From Cloacibacillus evryensis DSM 19522 (GTDB lineage: Bacteria; Synergistota; Synergistia; Synergistales; Synergistaceae), in NCBI RefSeq assembly GCF_000585335.1, contig NZ_KK073872.1, positions 3,424,465 through 3,488,464 of the forward strand: 64,000 nucleotides of DNA, in the 5' to 3' direction. Below are positions 47,741 through 57,485 of the stretch, in pieces; the first letter of the stretch is position 1; each line of letters begins with the position of its first letter. The notes beneath the pieces are model-generated. The model saw only the letters and a list, made by a program, of their open reading frames with translations, was not told the DNA's origin and ran no database searches. The position numbers and the translations under genes are program-made.

Positions 47741-48931
47741 TTACGCTATGATCTCAGTGACGACGCCGGCGCCGACCGTGCGGCCGCCTTCGCGTACTGC
47801 GAAACGAAGTCCTTCCTGCATCGCTATCGGCGCGATGAGTTTGACTTCAAATGTGCTGCTGTCTCCAGGCATTACCATTTCCACTCCCTCGGCAAGTTTG
47901 ATCTCGCCGGTGATGTCCGTCGTACGGAAGTAGAACTGGGGCTTGTAGCCGCTGAAGAACGGCGTGTGACGGCCTCCCTCTTCCTTCTTGAGGACGTACA
48001 CTTCGCCTTTGAAGTGCGTATGCGGCTTGATGCTGCCCGGCTTCGCGAGGACCTGACCGCGTTCCACGTCGTCTTTGCCTACGCCGCGAAGGAGGATGCC
48101 TACGTTGTCTCCCGCTTCCGCGTCGTCCAGGATCTTGCGGAACATTTCAAGGCTCGTCGCCACCGTCTTGTGCGTGTCTTTGATACCTACGATTTCTACT
48201 TCGTCGCCGGGGCGGATTATACCTTTTTCCACACGGCCCGTTACGACTGTGCCGCGGCCCGTGATGGTGAAGACGTCTTCGATCGGCATAAGGAAGGGGA
48301 AGTCCACTTCGCGCTCAGGCGCCGGGATGTAGTCGTCGCACGCCTGCATCAGGTCCATGATCCCCTTGGTCCAGTCGTTGTCTTCGTCGCTCTCAAGCGC
48401 TTTCAGCGCGCTGCCGCGAACGATGGGGATGTCGTCTCCGGGGAACTCGTATTTGTTGAGGAGGTCGCGGATCTCCATTTCGACGAGGTCGAGGAGTTCG
48501 GGGTCGTCTACCATGTCGCACTTGTTCATAAATACTACGAGCGCAGGAACGTTGACCTGGCGCGCAAGCAGCACGTGCTCACGGGTCTGCGGCATCGGGC
48601 CGTCGGCGGCGGATACGACGAGGATCGCTCCGTCCATCTGCGCGGCTCCGGTGATCATGTTCTTGATGTAGTCGGCGTGACCCGGGCAGTCGATGTGGGC
48701 GTAGTGGCGCGTGGGCGTCTCGTATTCAACGTGCGAGATGTTGATGGTGATTCCGCGCTCTCTCTCTTCCGGCGCTTTGTCGATCATGTCGAAGGGCGTG
48801 AAGTCAGCTCCGCCGTGGCGCGCCAGCGTCTTGGTGATCGCCGCCGTCAGCGTCGTCTTGCCGTGGTCTATGTGACCGATCGTACCGATGTTGAGATGCG
48901 GTTTGTTGCGTACGAATTTCTCTTTTGCCAT
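47741..48931 (-). CDS. tuf: Elongation factor Tu
   Basis: A 396-residue GTPase that brings aminoacyl-tRNA to the ribosome. Motifs are [15 protein letters not shown] (P loop), DCPGHADY and NKCDM. It ends [14 protein letters not shown] 48931, preceded by AGGGAGG, starts the family-standard [19 protein letters not shown]-17-TATAAT promoter lies about 130 bases upstream, and this is the only tuf copy in the window. Confidence 0.98.
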   Translation of the reverse strand: MAKEKFVRNKPHLNIGTIGHIDHGKTTLTAAITKTLARHGGADFTPFDMIDKAPEERERGITINISHVEYETPTRHYAHIDCPGHADYIKNMITGAAQMDGAILVVSAADGPMPQTREHVLLARQVNVPALVVFMNKCDMVDDPELLDLVEMEIRDLLNKYEFPGDDIPIVRGSALKALESDEDNDWTKGIMDLMQACDDYIPAPEREVDFPFLMPIEDVFTITGRGTVVTGRVEKGIIRPGDEVEIVGIKDTHKTVATSLEMFRKILDDAEAGDNVGILLRGVGKDDVERGQVLAKPGSIKPHTHFKGEVYVLKKEEGGRHTPFFSGYKPQFYFRTTDITGEIKLAEGVEMVMPGDSSTFEVKLIAPIAMQEGLRFAVREGGRTVGAGVVTEIIA

Positions 48932-49054
48932 ACTGAAAATCCTCCCTGTATTTGGTTCTACGTTACTTATGCCCCATTGGAGCTCGTATTCATATTCCCA
49001 CATCAAAAGAGACCCGGGAATCAGAGCCGGATCTCTTCAAAGATATGTAATGGG

Positions 49055-49083
49055 ATTATAGCGTACAATCCTTTCAATTGCAA
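49055..49083 (-). promoter_or_regulatory. Promoter of the tuf-secE-nusG-rplKA block
   Basis: TTGCAA (complement of 49078-49083) and TATAAT (complement of 49055-49060) are 17 bases apart. The remaining gap 49084-49452 is AT-rich and holds no convincing gene. Confidence 0.7.
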
Positions 49084-49452
49084 CACTTTGCGCCCAAATT
49101 TCAGGGCAGACGCCTGTATATCCGCCGACAGCGTAAATTTCGGCGCTTTCACTGCGGCTGCCGTAAACCATACCGGCAAAACCCGGCGTACTGTATTTTT
49201 GTTCCGTACCTATCATGTGTTTCATTATTGTAACATTTAAAATTTCTATAAAGGAGCGGCTTGATCTGTTATTAAATAGGCCTGTCTGATATATCACTTT
49301 TTATAAATTTGGTATTTGAGGAATTTTTTTAATATTTATAAAAGGAACAAAAAAATCATTGACATTTTTTAAGTTTGCCATTCAAAAATTGTTAATGTAT
49401 GATAATTCACGATGTCTAAGTGTTTTTATATCCTTGTCAGGATGTGTGTCGC

Positions 49453-49863
49453 ATGACGGATTTTTCGTTTTTGGCCGCCGCCTCCGATATCTGGGAGGAG
49501 TGGCGGTTTGAACCCTGGAGGAGCGGTACGGCGGAGGGGCTTTACAGAAGGGTTTCGATGGTAAAATCAGGGCTGCTCGGCGAGGTCGCCCGTTATTACG
49601 CCGACGACTATATTATATGGAAATATGAGGAGAGCGACGCGGATCGGCTCAGGAAAGAGGCAAAGTCCGAAAGCGACCTGCTGCTTCAGCGTTTCCTCTT
49701 TCTGCGCGGGGGCGGCGGCTATCGTATGAAGAAAAGCTCCCTGATGTTCGGCTTCCGCGGCTTTGTGGAGCTGCACTTTTTCACGCCGGGAGACGATATC
49801 CCGAAGGCCGTCCAGGACACGGCGTTCCTTGTGAATGCGGCGATGAAAAGGGTGCGCGGCTGA
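49453..49863 (+). CDS. Protein of unknown function (136 residues)
   Basis: A soluble 136-residue protein starting MTDFSFLAAASDIWEEWRFEPW, which is rich in tryptophan (key part WEEWRFEPW). It is mixed acidic/basic, with an FRGFVELHFFTPGDDIP strand near the C-terminus. No family is recognised, and there is no signal peptide or membrane span. ATG 49453 follows AGGA at about 11 bases; an in-frame ATG at 49420 lies further upstream with no ribosome site. It precedes cstA by 120 bases. The G+C-rich coding pattern suggests a real gene. Confidence 0.6.
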   Translation: MTDFSFLAAASDIWEEWRFEPWRSGTAEGLYRRVSMVKSGLLGEVARYYADDYIIWKYEESDADRLRKEAKSESDLLLQRFLFLRGGGGYRMKKSSLMFGFRGFVELHFFTPGDDIPKAVQDTAFLVNAAMKRVRG

Positions 49864-49986
49864 AGGACGCCGGGCACGGCGGCGGGAACGCTCCAGCCTG
49901 TTCTGCGTTTTTATTGAGAGAAAAATAGCCGGACAATGGCGTCCGCTGTTTTATAGACAACAAAAATCTTTTTGGAGGTGGAACTT

Positions 49987-51633
49987 ATGTTCTTCATAAT
50001 GTTCGCAGTATCCGCTTTATTGTTGATACTCGGCTACATATTCTACGGGAGGTTCATGGCAAACCTTTATGGGATCAGCAACAAAAATATCACCCCGGCC
50101 GAGCAGATGAACGACGGCATGGACTACTGCCCCACGCATCCCGCGGTCGTCCTCGGACACCACTTTTCGTCCATCGCCGGCGCCGGTCCGATCGTCGGCC
50201 CGATAACCGCCGCTTCGATGTTCGGCTGGCTGCCCACGATCCTCTGGTGCATATTCGGCTCGATATTCCTCGGCGGTCCCCATGATTTCGGCGCCGTCGT
50301 CGCTTCGATGCGCCACGAGGGCAAGTCTGTCGGCGAGGTCATCGACCGTTGGATCGGCCATAAGGGGAAGATGCTTTTCCTCGTATTCACGATCCTCTCG
50401 CTCTTCCTCGTCGTGGCGGTCTTCCTCGTCCTGACGACGGCGACCTTCGTGACGGACCCGGTGGTCGCGTTCGTAAGCTGCATGTACATCCTGCTCGCGG
50501 TCATTTCAGGGCTCCTCATCTATCGTTTCAACATGAACCTTAAGTTTGTAACGCTTGTGATGCTCGCCATCATCGCCGTCTGCACGATCTGGGGCGGAGA
50601 CTGGCCCTTTGTCGCGGCGGTCTTCACTCACAACGCCGATCAGTGGAACATCTTCCTCGCCGTCTACATCCTCGCCGCCTCGGTGCTTCCCGTATGGCTG
50701 CTGCTCCAGCCGCGCGACTACCTCGCCTCTTACTTCCTCTATTTCGCGGTGGCGATCGGCGCGCTGGGAATGATCTTCGGCGCCTCGATGGACAGCGGCA
50801 GCATCCCGATGATCGCCAAAGACATCAAATGGTTCGGGCTCGGCAAGGCCAACCTCTGGCCGATGATGTTCGTCATCGTCGCCTGCGGCGCCATCTCCGG
50901 CTTCCATTCGCTCGTCGGCTCGGGCACGACATCGAAGCAGCTCGCCCATGAGGCGGACGCGCTTCCCGTCGGCTACGGGGCGATGCTCCTTGAAGGCCTT
51001 GTCGCCGTCATCGCGCTCGGCACGCTGATGGTCGCGGGCGGAATACAGAAGGGTGGCCCCGTCGGCACCTTCGCGGCCGGCTTCGGCCAGTTCTGCACGA
51101 TCCTCGGCATCGACCCCATCCTCGGGACACGCCTCGGCGCCATCGCCATCAACGGCTTCCTGCTGACCTCGCTCGATACCGCGACGCGCCTTGCGCGTTA
51201 CCAGATACAGGAGCTGACGGACTACAAGGTCAACAAGTACGCGGCGACGATCATCGCCGTCGTGATCGCGCTCGTGCTCGTCTACGTCAAAACGACGGGC
51301 CCCGACGGAAACCCCGTTCCCGCCTGGGCGGTCATCTGGCCGGTCTTCGGCGCCTCCAACCAGCTCGTAGCGGCGCTCGCCATTCTCGGCATCGCGATGT
51401 GGATCATCCGCGGCCTCAAGAAGAAGGCGACCTTCCTGCTTATCCCCTTCTGGTTCATGCTCTTTACAAGCATGGCCGGCCTCGTGGTGGAGATAAAGGG
51501 AACGCTGACGAGCGCCCATCCGAATTACATCCTCGCCGGGATCAGCGTGCTGCTGCTCGTTCTCGCGCTCCTTATGACGAAAGAGGGCGTCTCGGCGCTC
51601 AACAGGGAGAAGAAGGGCGAGTTTGTAAAGTAG
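49987..51633 (+). CDS. cstA: Carbon starvation protein CstA family transporter
   Basis: A 548-residue protein with 15 or more membrane spans. CstA hallmarks are the THPAVVLGHHFSSIAGAGPIVGP segment (key part GHHFSSIAGAGPIVGP), HDFGAVVASMRHEGKS, and FHSLVGSGTTSKQLA. The family imports peptides or pyruvate during carbon limitation. GGAGG lies 9 bases before ATG 49987. A short EamA-like gene follows after about 80 bases and may be cotranscribed. Confidence 0.93.
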   Translation: MFFIMFAVSALLLILGYIFYGRFMANLYGISNKNITPAEQMNDGMDYCPTHPAVVLGHHFSSIAGAGPIVGPITAASMFGWLPTILWCIFGSIFLGGPHDFGAVVASMRHEGKSVGEVIDRWIGHKGKMLFLVFTILSLFLVVAVFLVLTTATFVTDPVVAFVSCMYILLAVISGLLIYRFNMNLKFVTLVMLAIIAVCTIWGGDWPFVAAVFTHNADQWNIFLAVYILAASVLPVWLLLQPRDYLASYFLYFAVAIGALGMIFGASMDSGSIPMIAKDIKWFGLGKANLWPMMFVIVACGAISGFHSLVGSGTTSKQLAHEADALPVGYGAMLLEGLVAVIALGTLMVAGGIQKGGPVGTFAAGFGQFCTILGIDPILGTRLGAIAINGFLLTSLDTATRLARYQIQELTDYKVNKYAATIIAVVIALVLVYVKTTGPDGNPVPAWAVIWPVFGASNQLVAALAILGIAMWIIRGLKKKATFLLIPFWFMLFTSMAGLVVEIKGTLTSAHPNYILAGISVLLLVLALLMTKEGVSALNREKKGEFVK

Positions 51634-51711
51634 GCGCTCCCAGGTGCGGAAAAACTAAAAGTAAAGGGCCTGCCGCGGGGCGGGCCCTTTAATATCAGGA
51701 GGCGGTAAAAA

Positions 51712-52125
51712 GTGTGGGCAATATATGCGTTATGTTCGGCGTTCTTCGCGGCGCTTACTTCTATCCTTGCGAAGATCGGTATCGAAGGCGTGAATTCCAA
51801 TCTCGCGACGGCGGTGCGCACCGTGGTGGTCGTGGTAATGGCCTGGCTCGTCGTCTTTATGACCGGGAGCGGCGGCCAGATCGGCGACATCAGCCGCAAG
51901 AGCTGGCTCTTTCTCGTTCTGTCCGGGCTGGCCACGGGAGCGTCGTGGCTCTTTTACTTCCGCGCACTGCAGATCGGCGAGGCCTCGAAGGTGATTCCGG
52001 CGGACAAGTTCAGCGTCGTCCTCGGCATCGTCATGGCCTTTATCTTTCTGCACGAGGCGGTCACGACAAAGGCGCTTGTCGGCGGCGCGCTGATCACGTT
52101 GGGGACCTTTGTTTTGATCTTTTAG
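51712..52125 (+). CDS. Half-size EamA-family membrane protein
   Basis: A 137-residue protein with five spans, equal to one EamA repeat (WAIYALCSAFFAALTSILAKIGIEG, key part AALTSILAKIG; ASWLFYFRALQIGEAS; VIPADKFSVVLGIVMAF). Such half-size proteins are thought to work as dimers; the full-length relative is at 25847. It starts with GTG, 8 bases after GGAGG. It follows cstA. A terminator hairpin lies at 52255. Substrate unknown. Confidence 0.85.
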   Translation: MWAIYALCSAFFAALTSILAKIGIEGVNSNLATAVRTVVVVVMAWLVVFMTGSGGQIGDISRKSWLFLVLSGLATGASWLFYFRALQIGEASKVIPADKFSVVLGIVMAFIFLHEAVTTKALVGGALITLGTFVLIF

Positions 52126-52254
52126 GGAGCCGCCCGCGGCCGTCCCGGGCCGGTAAGTATCTAAATATTTCATATTCCCTCCCTCACGGCGAAAATCTTA
52201 TGCGAAATTGAGTATTATTTGGGAAAAATTATAAAATTTCTCTTTTTACCGTAT

Positions 52255-52292
52255 AAAAAATCGGAGCTTTGTCCTTTCAGCTCTGATTTTTT
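52255..52292. terminator. Terminator before the rnf operon
   Basis: AAAAAATCGGAGCT pairs with AGCTCTGATTTTTT, with U-tracts on both strands. The rest of 52126-52448 holds the rnf leader and no recognisable gene. Confidence 0.85.
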
Positions 52293-52448
52293 CTTTTCTT
52301 TATTTGTGAAACCCTAACCTTTCCTTACAAAAAATACTTTTGTTTTTCGCCATAAATGATAAAATATTGCTTTGGATTTCTGTTGTGTTATTCTTTGAGA
52401 ATGACTTTGCTGAAATTTTTTTACCGCATATAAAGGAGGAACGATTTT

Positions 52449-53786
52449 ATGAGGCTTCCAACCTTCTGGGGCGGCATCCATCCGCCTCAGAACAAAGATC
52501 TGACCGTAAACGAAGGGATCGAGCCCTATCTTCCGCAGGGAGAGCTTGTCTTTCCGATGGCGCAGAATATCGGCGCGCCCTGTTCGCCCGTCGTCGCTAA
52601 GGGAGATAAGGTCCTCGTCGGCTCCCGCATCGGCAACAACGACGCCTTCGTCTCCGCGCCGATCCTTTCAAGCGTTTCCGGAACGGTAAAGGATGTCACG
52701 ATGAGAATGACGACGCCGGGCATGCTCGAGAACTGCGTCGTCGTGGAAAATGACGGTCTTTACGAAATGGCTCCCGAATGGAAGCCTATGGAAAATTATG
52801 AGAGCGCCGATCCGAAGGAATATGTCAAGCGGATCCGCGAGGCCGGCATCGTCGGCTTCGGCGGCGCGACCTTCCCGACGGCCGTCAAGCTCTCCCCCCC
52901 TCCCGACAAGAAGATAAAATGGCTCATCGTCAACGGAGTCGAATGCGAGCCCTACCTCAACTGCGACAACCGCCTGATGCTGGAAGAGACGGAAAGGGTG
53001 GTAAAGGGGCTTCAGCTCGTAATGCGCCTCTTCCCCGACGCCCAGGGCGTGATCGCGATCGAGAACAACAAGCCCGCGGCGGTCGCCAGGATGGACGAAG
53101 CGCTGACGAAGCTCTCCGCGGATAAGATCTCCGTCCGGCCGCTGACCGTAAAATATCCGCAGGGCGCGGAAAAGATGCTGATCGAGGCGCTCACCGGGCA
53201 GGAGTATGTGATGACCGCCCTTCCGGCCGACGTCGGCTGCATCATCCTCAACGTCCGCACCATTTACCAGATATACATGGCCGTCGCCGAGGGGATACCG
53301 GCGACGAAACGGATCGTCACCGTCACCGGGGACGCCGTGGCTCATCCCAGGAATATCGAAGTCCCGCTCGGCACCTCGGTGCGCGAGTTGGTCGACTTCT
53401 GCGGCGGCTTCAAGGAACAGCCTGTGAAGATCCTCTCCGGCGGCCCGATGATGGGTATTTCGATGCGCTCCATCGACGTGCCGGTGGTGAAGGGGACCTC
53501 GGGCATCCTCGCCCTCACCGCGAAGTCGGCGATGCTGAAACCGATCACCCCCTGCCTTCGCTGCGGACGCTGCGTCACGGCCTGCCCGATGGGCCTCGTG
53601 CCGAACGTTCTTGAGCCGCTCGTGCTCGAACGCCTCTACACGCGCTTTGAGGAAGAGGGCGGCATGAACTGCATAGAGTGCGGGAGCTGCACCTACATGT
53701 GCCCCGCGAACCGTCCGCTCACCCAGGGCTGCCGCGACGGCAAAGCCTCGGTGATGGCGATGCGCAGAAAGGCGGCTGCAAAATAA
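52449..53786 (+). CDS. rnfC: Rnf complex subunit RnfC
   Basis: A 445-residue soluble flavo/iron-sulfur subunit that receives NAD+. It shows GFGGATFPTAVKL near residue 135 in the NADH/FMN-type domain, and two ferredoxin motifs CLRCGRCVTACPM and CIECGSCTYMCPANRP at the C-terminus. Rnf transfers electrons from ferredoxin to NAD+ and pumps Na+ or H+. AAAGGAGG lies before the ATG. First gene of the rnfCDGEAB operon; its stop overlaps the rnfD start. Confidence 0.95.
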   Translation: MRLPTFWGGIHPPQNKDLTVNEGIEPYLPQGELVFPMAQNIGAPCSPVVAKGDKVLVGSRIGNNDAFVSAPILSSVSGTVKDVTMRMTTPGMLENCVVVENDGLYEMAPEWKPMENYESADPKEYVKRIREAGIVGFGGATFPTAVKLSPPPDKKIKWLIVNGVECEPYLNCDNRLMLEETERVVKGLQLVMRLFPDAQGVIAIENNKPAAVARMDEALTKLSADKISVRPLTVKYPQGAEKMLIEALTGQEYVMTALPADVGCIILNVRTIYQIYMAVAEGIPATKRIVTVTGDAVAHPRNIEVPLGTSVRELVDFCGGFKEQPVKILSGGPMMGISMRSIDVPVVKGTSGILALTAKSAMLKPITPCLRCGRCVTACPMGLVPNVLEPLVLERLYTRFEEEGGMNCIECGSCTYMCPANRPLTQGCRDGKASVMAMRRKAAAK

Positions 53787-54715
53787 TGGAACGTCTACTT
53801 GTTGTTTCAAGCTCACCACATATACACTCTCCGCTCGACACCAGGACGATAATGGGCTGGGTGCTGGCCGCGCTCGCCCCCGCCGGGATCGCCGGCGTTT
53901 ACTTCTTCGGCCTCCGCGCCGCGGCGGTGATGGCGGTCTGCGTCGTCTCCTGCGTCGCCTTTGAATACCTCTGGGAGCGGTGCACGAAGAGGACGGTCAC
54001 GGTCGGAGACCTTTCCGCGGCGGTCACGGGGCTGCTGCTGGCCTACAACCTGCCGCCGACCATTCCCTTCTGGATGGCGGTCTTAGGCAGCCTCTTCGCG
54101 ATCATCGTCGTCAAGCAGTTCTTCGGCGGCTTAGGCTGCAACATCGTCAACCCCGCGCTCGCGGGACGCGCGATGATGCTCACGAGCTGGCCCGTGCCGA
54201 TGACCACCTGGACGCTCGACGGCGTCTCCGGCGCGACGCCGCTGGCAATGATAAAGGCCGGAACGCTGGACAACCTGCCGGGCCTGCGGGACGTCTTCCT
54301 CGGCAGCGTCGGAGGCTGTATCGGTGAGACATCGGCGCTTGCGCTGCTCATCGGCTTCGCGATACTCCTTTATAAGGATATCATCAAGTGGCATGTGCCG
54401 GTGATCTATGTGGCTGTCGTGGCCGCGTTATGCGCGCTCTTCGGCAGGCCGGTGCCCCCATATTACGAAATACTGACGGGCGGCCTCTTCCTCGGCGCCA
54501 TTTTCATGGCCACCGACTATACGACCACCCCCATCACGCTGCGCGGGCAGATGATCTTCGCCGCCGGCTGCGGCCTCCTCACGGCGCTGATACGCACCTG
54601 GGGCGGCTATCCGGAGGGCGTATCCTACTCGATACTGATCATGAACCTGACGGTGCCGCTCATCGACCGCGCCACAAAGCCACGCATATTCGGAGAGGTG
54701 AAAAAGCATGGGTAA
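53786..54715 (+). CDS. rnfD: Rnf complex subunit RnfD
   Basis: A 309-residue membrane subunit with about nine spans. It has LAGRAMMLTSWP and the FMN-attachment sequence DGVSGATPLAM, where the Thr takes covalent FMN. Its ATG overlaps the rnfC stop (TAATG), and its end overlaps rnfG by eight bases. The frame is open upstream within rnfC, but the overlap start gives the normal length. Confidence 0.93.
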   Translation: MERLLVVSSSPHIHSPLDTRTIMGWVLAALAPAGIAGVYFFGLRAAAVMAVCVVSCVAFEYLWERCTKRTVTVGDLSAAVTGLLLAYNLPPTIPFWMAVLGSLFAIIVVKQFFGGLGCNIVNPALAGRAMMLTSWPVPMTTWTLDGVSGATPLAMIKAGTLDNLPGLRDVFLGSVGGCIGETSALALLIGFAILLYKDIIKWHVPVIYVAVVAALCALFGRPVPPYYEILTGGLFLGAIFMATDYTTTPITLRGQMIFAAGCGLLTALIRTWGGYPEGVSYSILIMNLTVPLIDRATKPRIFGEVKKHG

Positions 54716-55274
54716 GATCGTAAAACTCGGGTTAGTCCTCTTTGTCATAACCGCGGTCACAGGCCTCATCCTCGGCGCCGTGCATACGGTGACGCTGGAG
54801 CCGATCCGCAGGTCTCAGGAGAAGGCCAAGAACGAGGCGCTTTCCGCCACCCTGCCGGGAGCGAAAGATTTTAAGGCGATAGAGATCAAGGGCGACGCGG
54901 GAATAATCAAAGAGATATTTGAGGGAAGCGACGGCGGCAGCGTCGTCGGCTACAACTTCACTGTGACGCCTAAGGGATACGGCGGCCCCATCGAGTTCGT
55001 CGTCGGCATCTCCAATGACGGGCTGGTAAAGGATATCAAGATCCTTACCTCCAGCGAGACGCCGGGACTCGGCGCGAAGGCCGCCGACGAACCCTTCGCG
55101 GGACAGTTCCGCGACAGAAAGGCGCAGGAGCTCGCCGTCACCAAGACGCCGCCGGAGAATGACGCCCAGATACAGGCCATATCCGGCGCCACGATATCTT
55201 CGAGCGCCGTGGTCACAGGCGTGAATGCGGCGGTCTCATACTGGAAAAACAATCTGGGAGGCGGAGACAAATAA
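54708..55274 (+). CDS. rnfG: Rnf complex subunit RnfG
   Basis: A 188-residue protein with one N-terminal membrane anchor and a periplasmic FMN domain. The second flavin is attached through Thr in the AISGATISSSAVV motif near the C-terminus. GLGAKAADEPFAGQF is also typical of the family. It overlaps both neighbours in the operon. Confidence 0.93.
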   Translation: MGKIVKLGLVLFVITAVTGLILGAVHTVTLEPIRRSQEKAKNEALSATLPGAKDFKAIEIKGDAGIIKEIFEGSDGGSVVGYNFTVTPKGYGGPIEFVVGISNDGLVKDIKILTSSETPGLGAKAADEPFAGQFRDRKAQELAVTKTPPENDAQIQAISGATISSSAVVTGVNAAVSYWKNNLGGGDK

Positions 55275-56032
55275 TGGCAAATCCTCTTAAACTGATCAAA
55301 AATGGGATACTTACCGAGAACCCGACCTTCGTCCTCGTCCTCGGGATGTGCCCCACGATCGCCGTCACCACGAGCGTGGTAAACGCCATCGGCATGGGGC
55401 TCGCCGCGACGGCGGTTCTCATGGGGTCGAACGTCGCGGTCGCGGCGCTGCGCAAATTCATCCCCGATGAGATCCGCATCCCGGCCTTCATCGTCGTCAT
55501 AGCGGGCTTCGTCACCGTAGTACAGCTGCTGATCGCGGGATACGCGCCGGCGCTCGACAAGGCGCTGGGGATATTCATCCCTCTCATCGTCGTCAACTGC
55601 ATAATCCTCGCCCGCGCCGAGGCCTTCGCCTTCAAGAACGGCGTCGTCGCCTCGCTCTTCGACGGGATCGGCATGGGGCTCGGTTTTACCTGCGCGCTCG
55701 TCCTGATCGGCGCGATACGCGAGCTGATCGGCAACGGCACGATACTGGGACACACGATACTCTCCTCTTCCTTCTACCAGCCGACGCTGCTCACGATACT
55801 CGCCCCCGGCGGATTCATCACGCTCGGCATATTGATGGCGCTCTTCCGTAACCGGCAGATGAAGAAAGAAGAAAAGGAAAACGGCGCGCTGTCGGCCTTC
55901 GACGGCTGGCACCAGCTCGACGCCTGCGGCGGCTGCGCGCTTAAGGGGATCTGCGGCGGCGGGAGCCCCGATTCCGTCTGCGCGAAACAGGCGGAAGAAG
56001 ACAAAACCGCAGCAAGGGAGGCTGGTAAATAA
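55274..56032 (+). CDS. rnfE: Rnf complex subunit RnfE
   Basis: A 252-residue membrane subunit with six spans (NPTFVLVLGMCPTIAVTTSVVNAIGMGLA, key part LGMCPTIAVTTS, and VNCIILARAEAFA). The first half is normal. The C-terminal 45 residues are a soluble extension with a cysteine cluster (CGGCALKGICGG and a later Cys), seen in some anaerobes and possibly binding metal. RnfE and RnfA together hold an Fe-S cluster in the membrane. Confidence 0.93.
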   Translation: MANPLKLIKNGILTENPTFVLVLGMCPTIAVTTSVVNAIGMGLAATAVLMGSNVAVAALRKFIPDEIRIPAFIVVIAGFVTVVQLLIAGYAPALDKALGIFIPLIVVNCIILARAEAFAFKNGVVASLFDGIGMGLGFTCALVLIGAIRELIGNGTILGHTILSSSFYQPTLLTILAPGGFITLGILMALFRNRQMKKEEKENGALSAFDGWHQLDACGGCALKGICGGGSPDSVCAKQAEEDKTAAREAGK

Positions 56033-56610
56033 TGTCGCTCCTGGCTCTCTTTATCAGTTCGGTCCTGGTAAACAACATCCTGCTCGCGCGTTTTCTCGGC
56101 TGCTGCCCTTTCCTCGGGGTATCCAGCCAACTTGAGACGGCGAAGGGAATGGGGATCGCCGTAGTATTCGTAACGACTTTCGCCGCGATAATGACGTGGC
56201 TCGCCTACACGCTGATCCTCGTTCCGCTCGGCCTGGAATACCTCTACACGCTGGCGTTCATTCTGATAATCGCCGCCCTCGTGCAGTTTGTCGAAATAGT
56301 GCTCAAAAAGGTGATGCCCGGCCTTTATAAATCGCTCGGGATCTACCTCCCGCTCATAACGACGAACTGCGCCGTCCTCGGCGTCGCGGTCATCAACATG
56401 AACGAGAAATACACGCTGATCGAATCGATCATCAACGCATTCGGCGCATCGGCGGGCTTCCTGCTCGCGATCGTCCTCATGGCCGGAATACGCGAACGTA
56501 TCGAGACGAGCGCGGGGATGCCGCGCTGCCTGCGCGGACTGCCGATCACGCTCATCACGGCCGGGCTCATGTCGATAGCCTTCATGGGCTTCGCCGGGCT
56601 CATTAAATAG
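56032..56610 (+). CDS. rnfA: Rnf complex subunit RnfA
   Basis: A 192-residue membrane subunit with six spans. Family motifs are VLVNNILLARFLGCCPFLGVS and LYKSLGIYLPLITTNCAVLG, the latter containing the conserved Cys near the membrane centre. It overlaps the rnfE stop and lies 14 bases before rnfB. Confidence 0.95.
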   Translation: MSLLALFISSVLVNNILLARFLGCCPFLGVSSQLETAKGMGIAVVFVTTFAAIMTWLAYTLILVPLGLEYLYTLAFILIIAALVQFVEIVLKKVMPGLYKSLGIYLPLITTNCAVLGVAVINMNEKYTLIESIINAFGASAGFLLAIVLMAGIRERIETSAGMPRCLRGLPITLITAGLMSIAFMGFAGLIK

Positions 56611-56624
56611 GGGAGGCGCTTGAA

Positions 56625-57485
56625 ATGGACGGAATAATCTACCCAACGATCGTAATGGGAGGGCTGGGCGTCATCTTCGGGTGTATGCTCGCCTTTGCCT
56701 CGCAGAAATTCCACGTCGAAGTGGACCAGCGTCAGACGGACATCCGCGCGCTGCTGCCGGGAGCCAACTGCGGCGGCTGCGGCTTCCCGGGCTGCGACGG
56801 CTACGCGGAGGCCTGCGTTTCGGGCGCGGCAAAGCCCAACAAATGTGTGGCGGCGAGCCCCGAAGTCTCGGCCAGTATCGCGGAGATACTGGGTGTTTCC
56901 GCGGAGGCCGCCGAGCCGATGGTCGCCTTTGTAAAGTGCCGGGGCTCCTTCGACAAAACGGTCAAAGACTGCGTCTACCAGGGCGCGCACGACTGCCGCG
57001 AAGCCGCCGTCGTCCCCGGCAGGGGGCCGTCGTCATGCGCTTACGGCTGCATGGGCTTCGGCACCTGCGAGAAGGTCTGCGCCTTCGGCGCGATAAAGAT
57101 CGTCGACGGACTCGCCGTCGTAGACCGTGAAAGATGCGTCGGCTGCGGCGCCTGCGCCGAAGAATGCCCGCGCGGCGTGATCGCCCTCATTCCCAGGAAA
57201 TCAAAGATACAGGTCGCCTGCGGCAATCCGCTCAAGGGCCCCTTCGTTAAGAAGGTCTGCTCTGTCGGCTGCATCGGCTGCACCCTCTGCGTCAAAGCCT
57301 GTCCGAAAGAGGCGATCGAGATGAAGGGCAGCCTCGCGGTGATCGCCCCGGCGAAGTGCGTGAATTGTGGTCTTTGTACTCAGAAATGCCCGGTAAAGGC
57401 GATAACCGACGCCAGGCCGCCAAGACCGGCTCCGGCGCAGAAACCAGCCGGCGAAGCAACGGCGGAAGCGGCTCCGCTACAGTGA
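56625..57485 (+). CDS. rnfB: Rnf complex subunit RnfB
   Basis: A 286-residue electron-entry subunit with an N-terminal membrane anchor. NCGGCGFPGCDGYA is the Fe-S domain that accepts electrons from ferredoxin. Ferredoxin-like clusters follow: CGACAEECPRG, CIGCTLCVKACPK and CGLCTQKCPVKAI. The tail is Ala/Pro-rich. GGGAGGCG lies before the ATG. The last part of the gene and its downstream flank are repeated in tandem after the stop codon. Confidence 0.95.
   Translation: MDGIIYPTIVMGGLGVIFGCMLAFASQKFHVEVDQRQTDIRALLPGANCGGCGFPGCDGYAEACVSGAAKPNKCVAASPEVSASIAEILGVSAEAAEPMVAFVKCRGSFDKTVKDCVYQGAHDCREAAVVPGRGPSSCAYGCMGFGTCEKVCAFGAIKIVDGLAVVDRERCVGCGACAEECPRGVIALIPRKSKIQVACGNPLKGPFVKKVCSVGCIGCTLCVKACPKEAIEMKGSLAVIAPAKCVNCGLCTQKCPVKAITDARPPRPAPAQKPAGEATAEAAPLQ

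Noticed and set aside
47966..49240. Long plus-strand frame opposite tuf, and a similar one opposite the lipoprotein gene (4213-5298 minus)
   Set aside because: Antisense frames of highly expressed or GC-rich genes stay open by codon bias; the translations are rich in Arg, Asp and His without domains.
49037..49297. 86-residue minus-strand frame upstream of tuf
   Set aside because: It overlaps the tuf promoter and has no ribosome site or recognisable motif.
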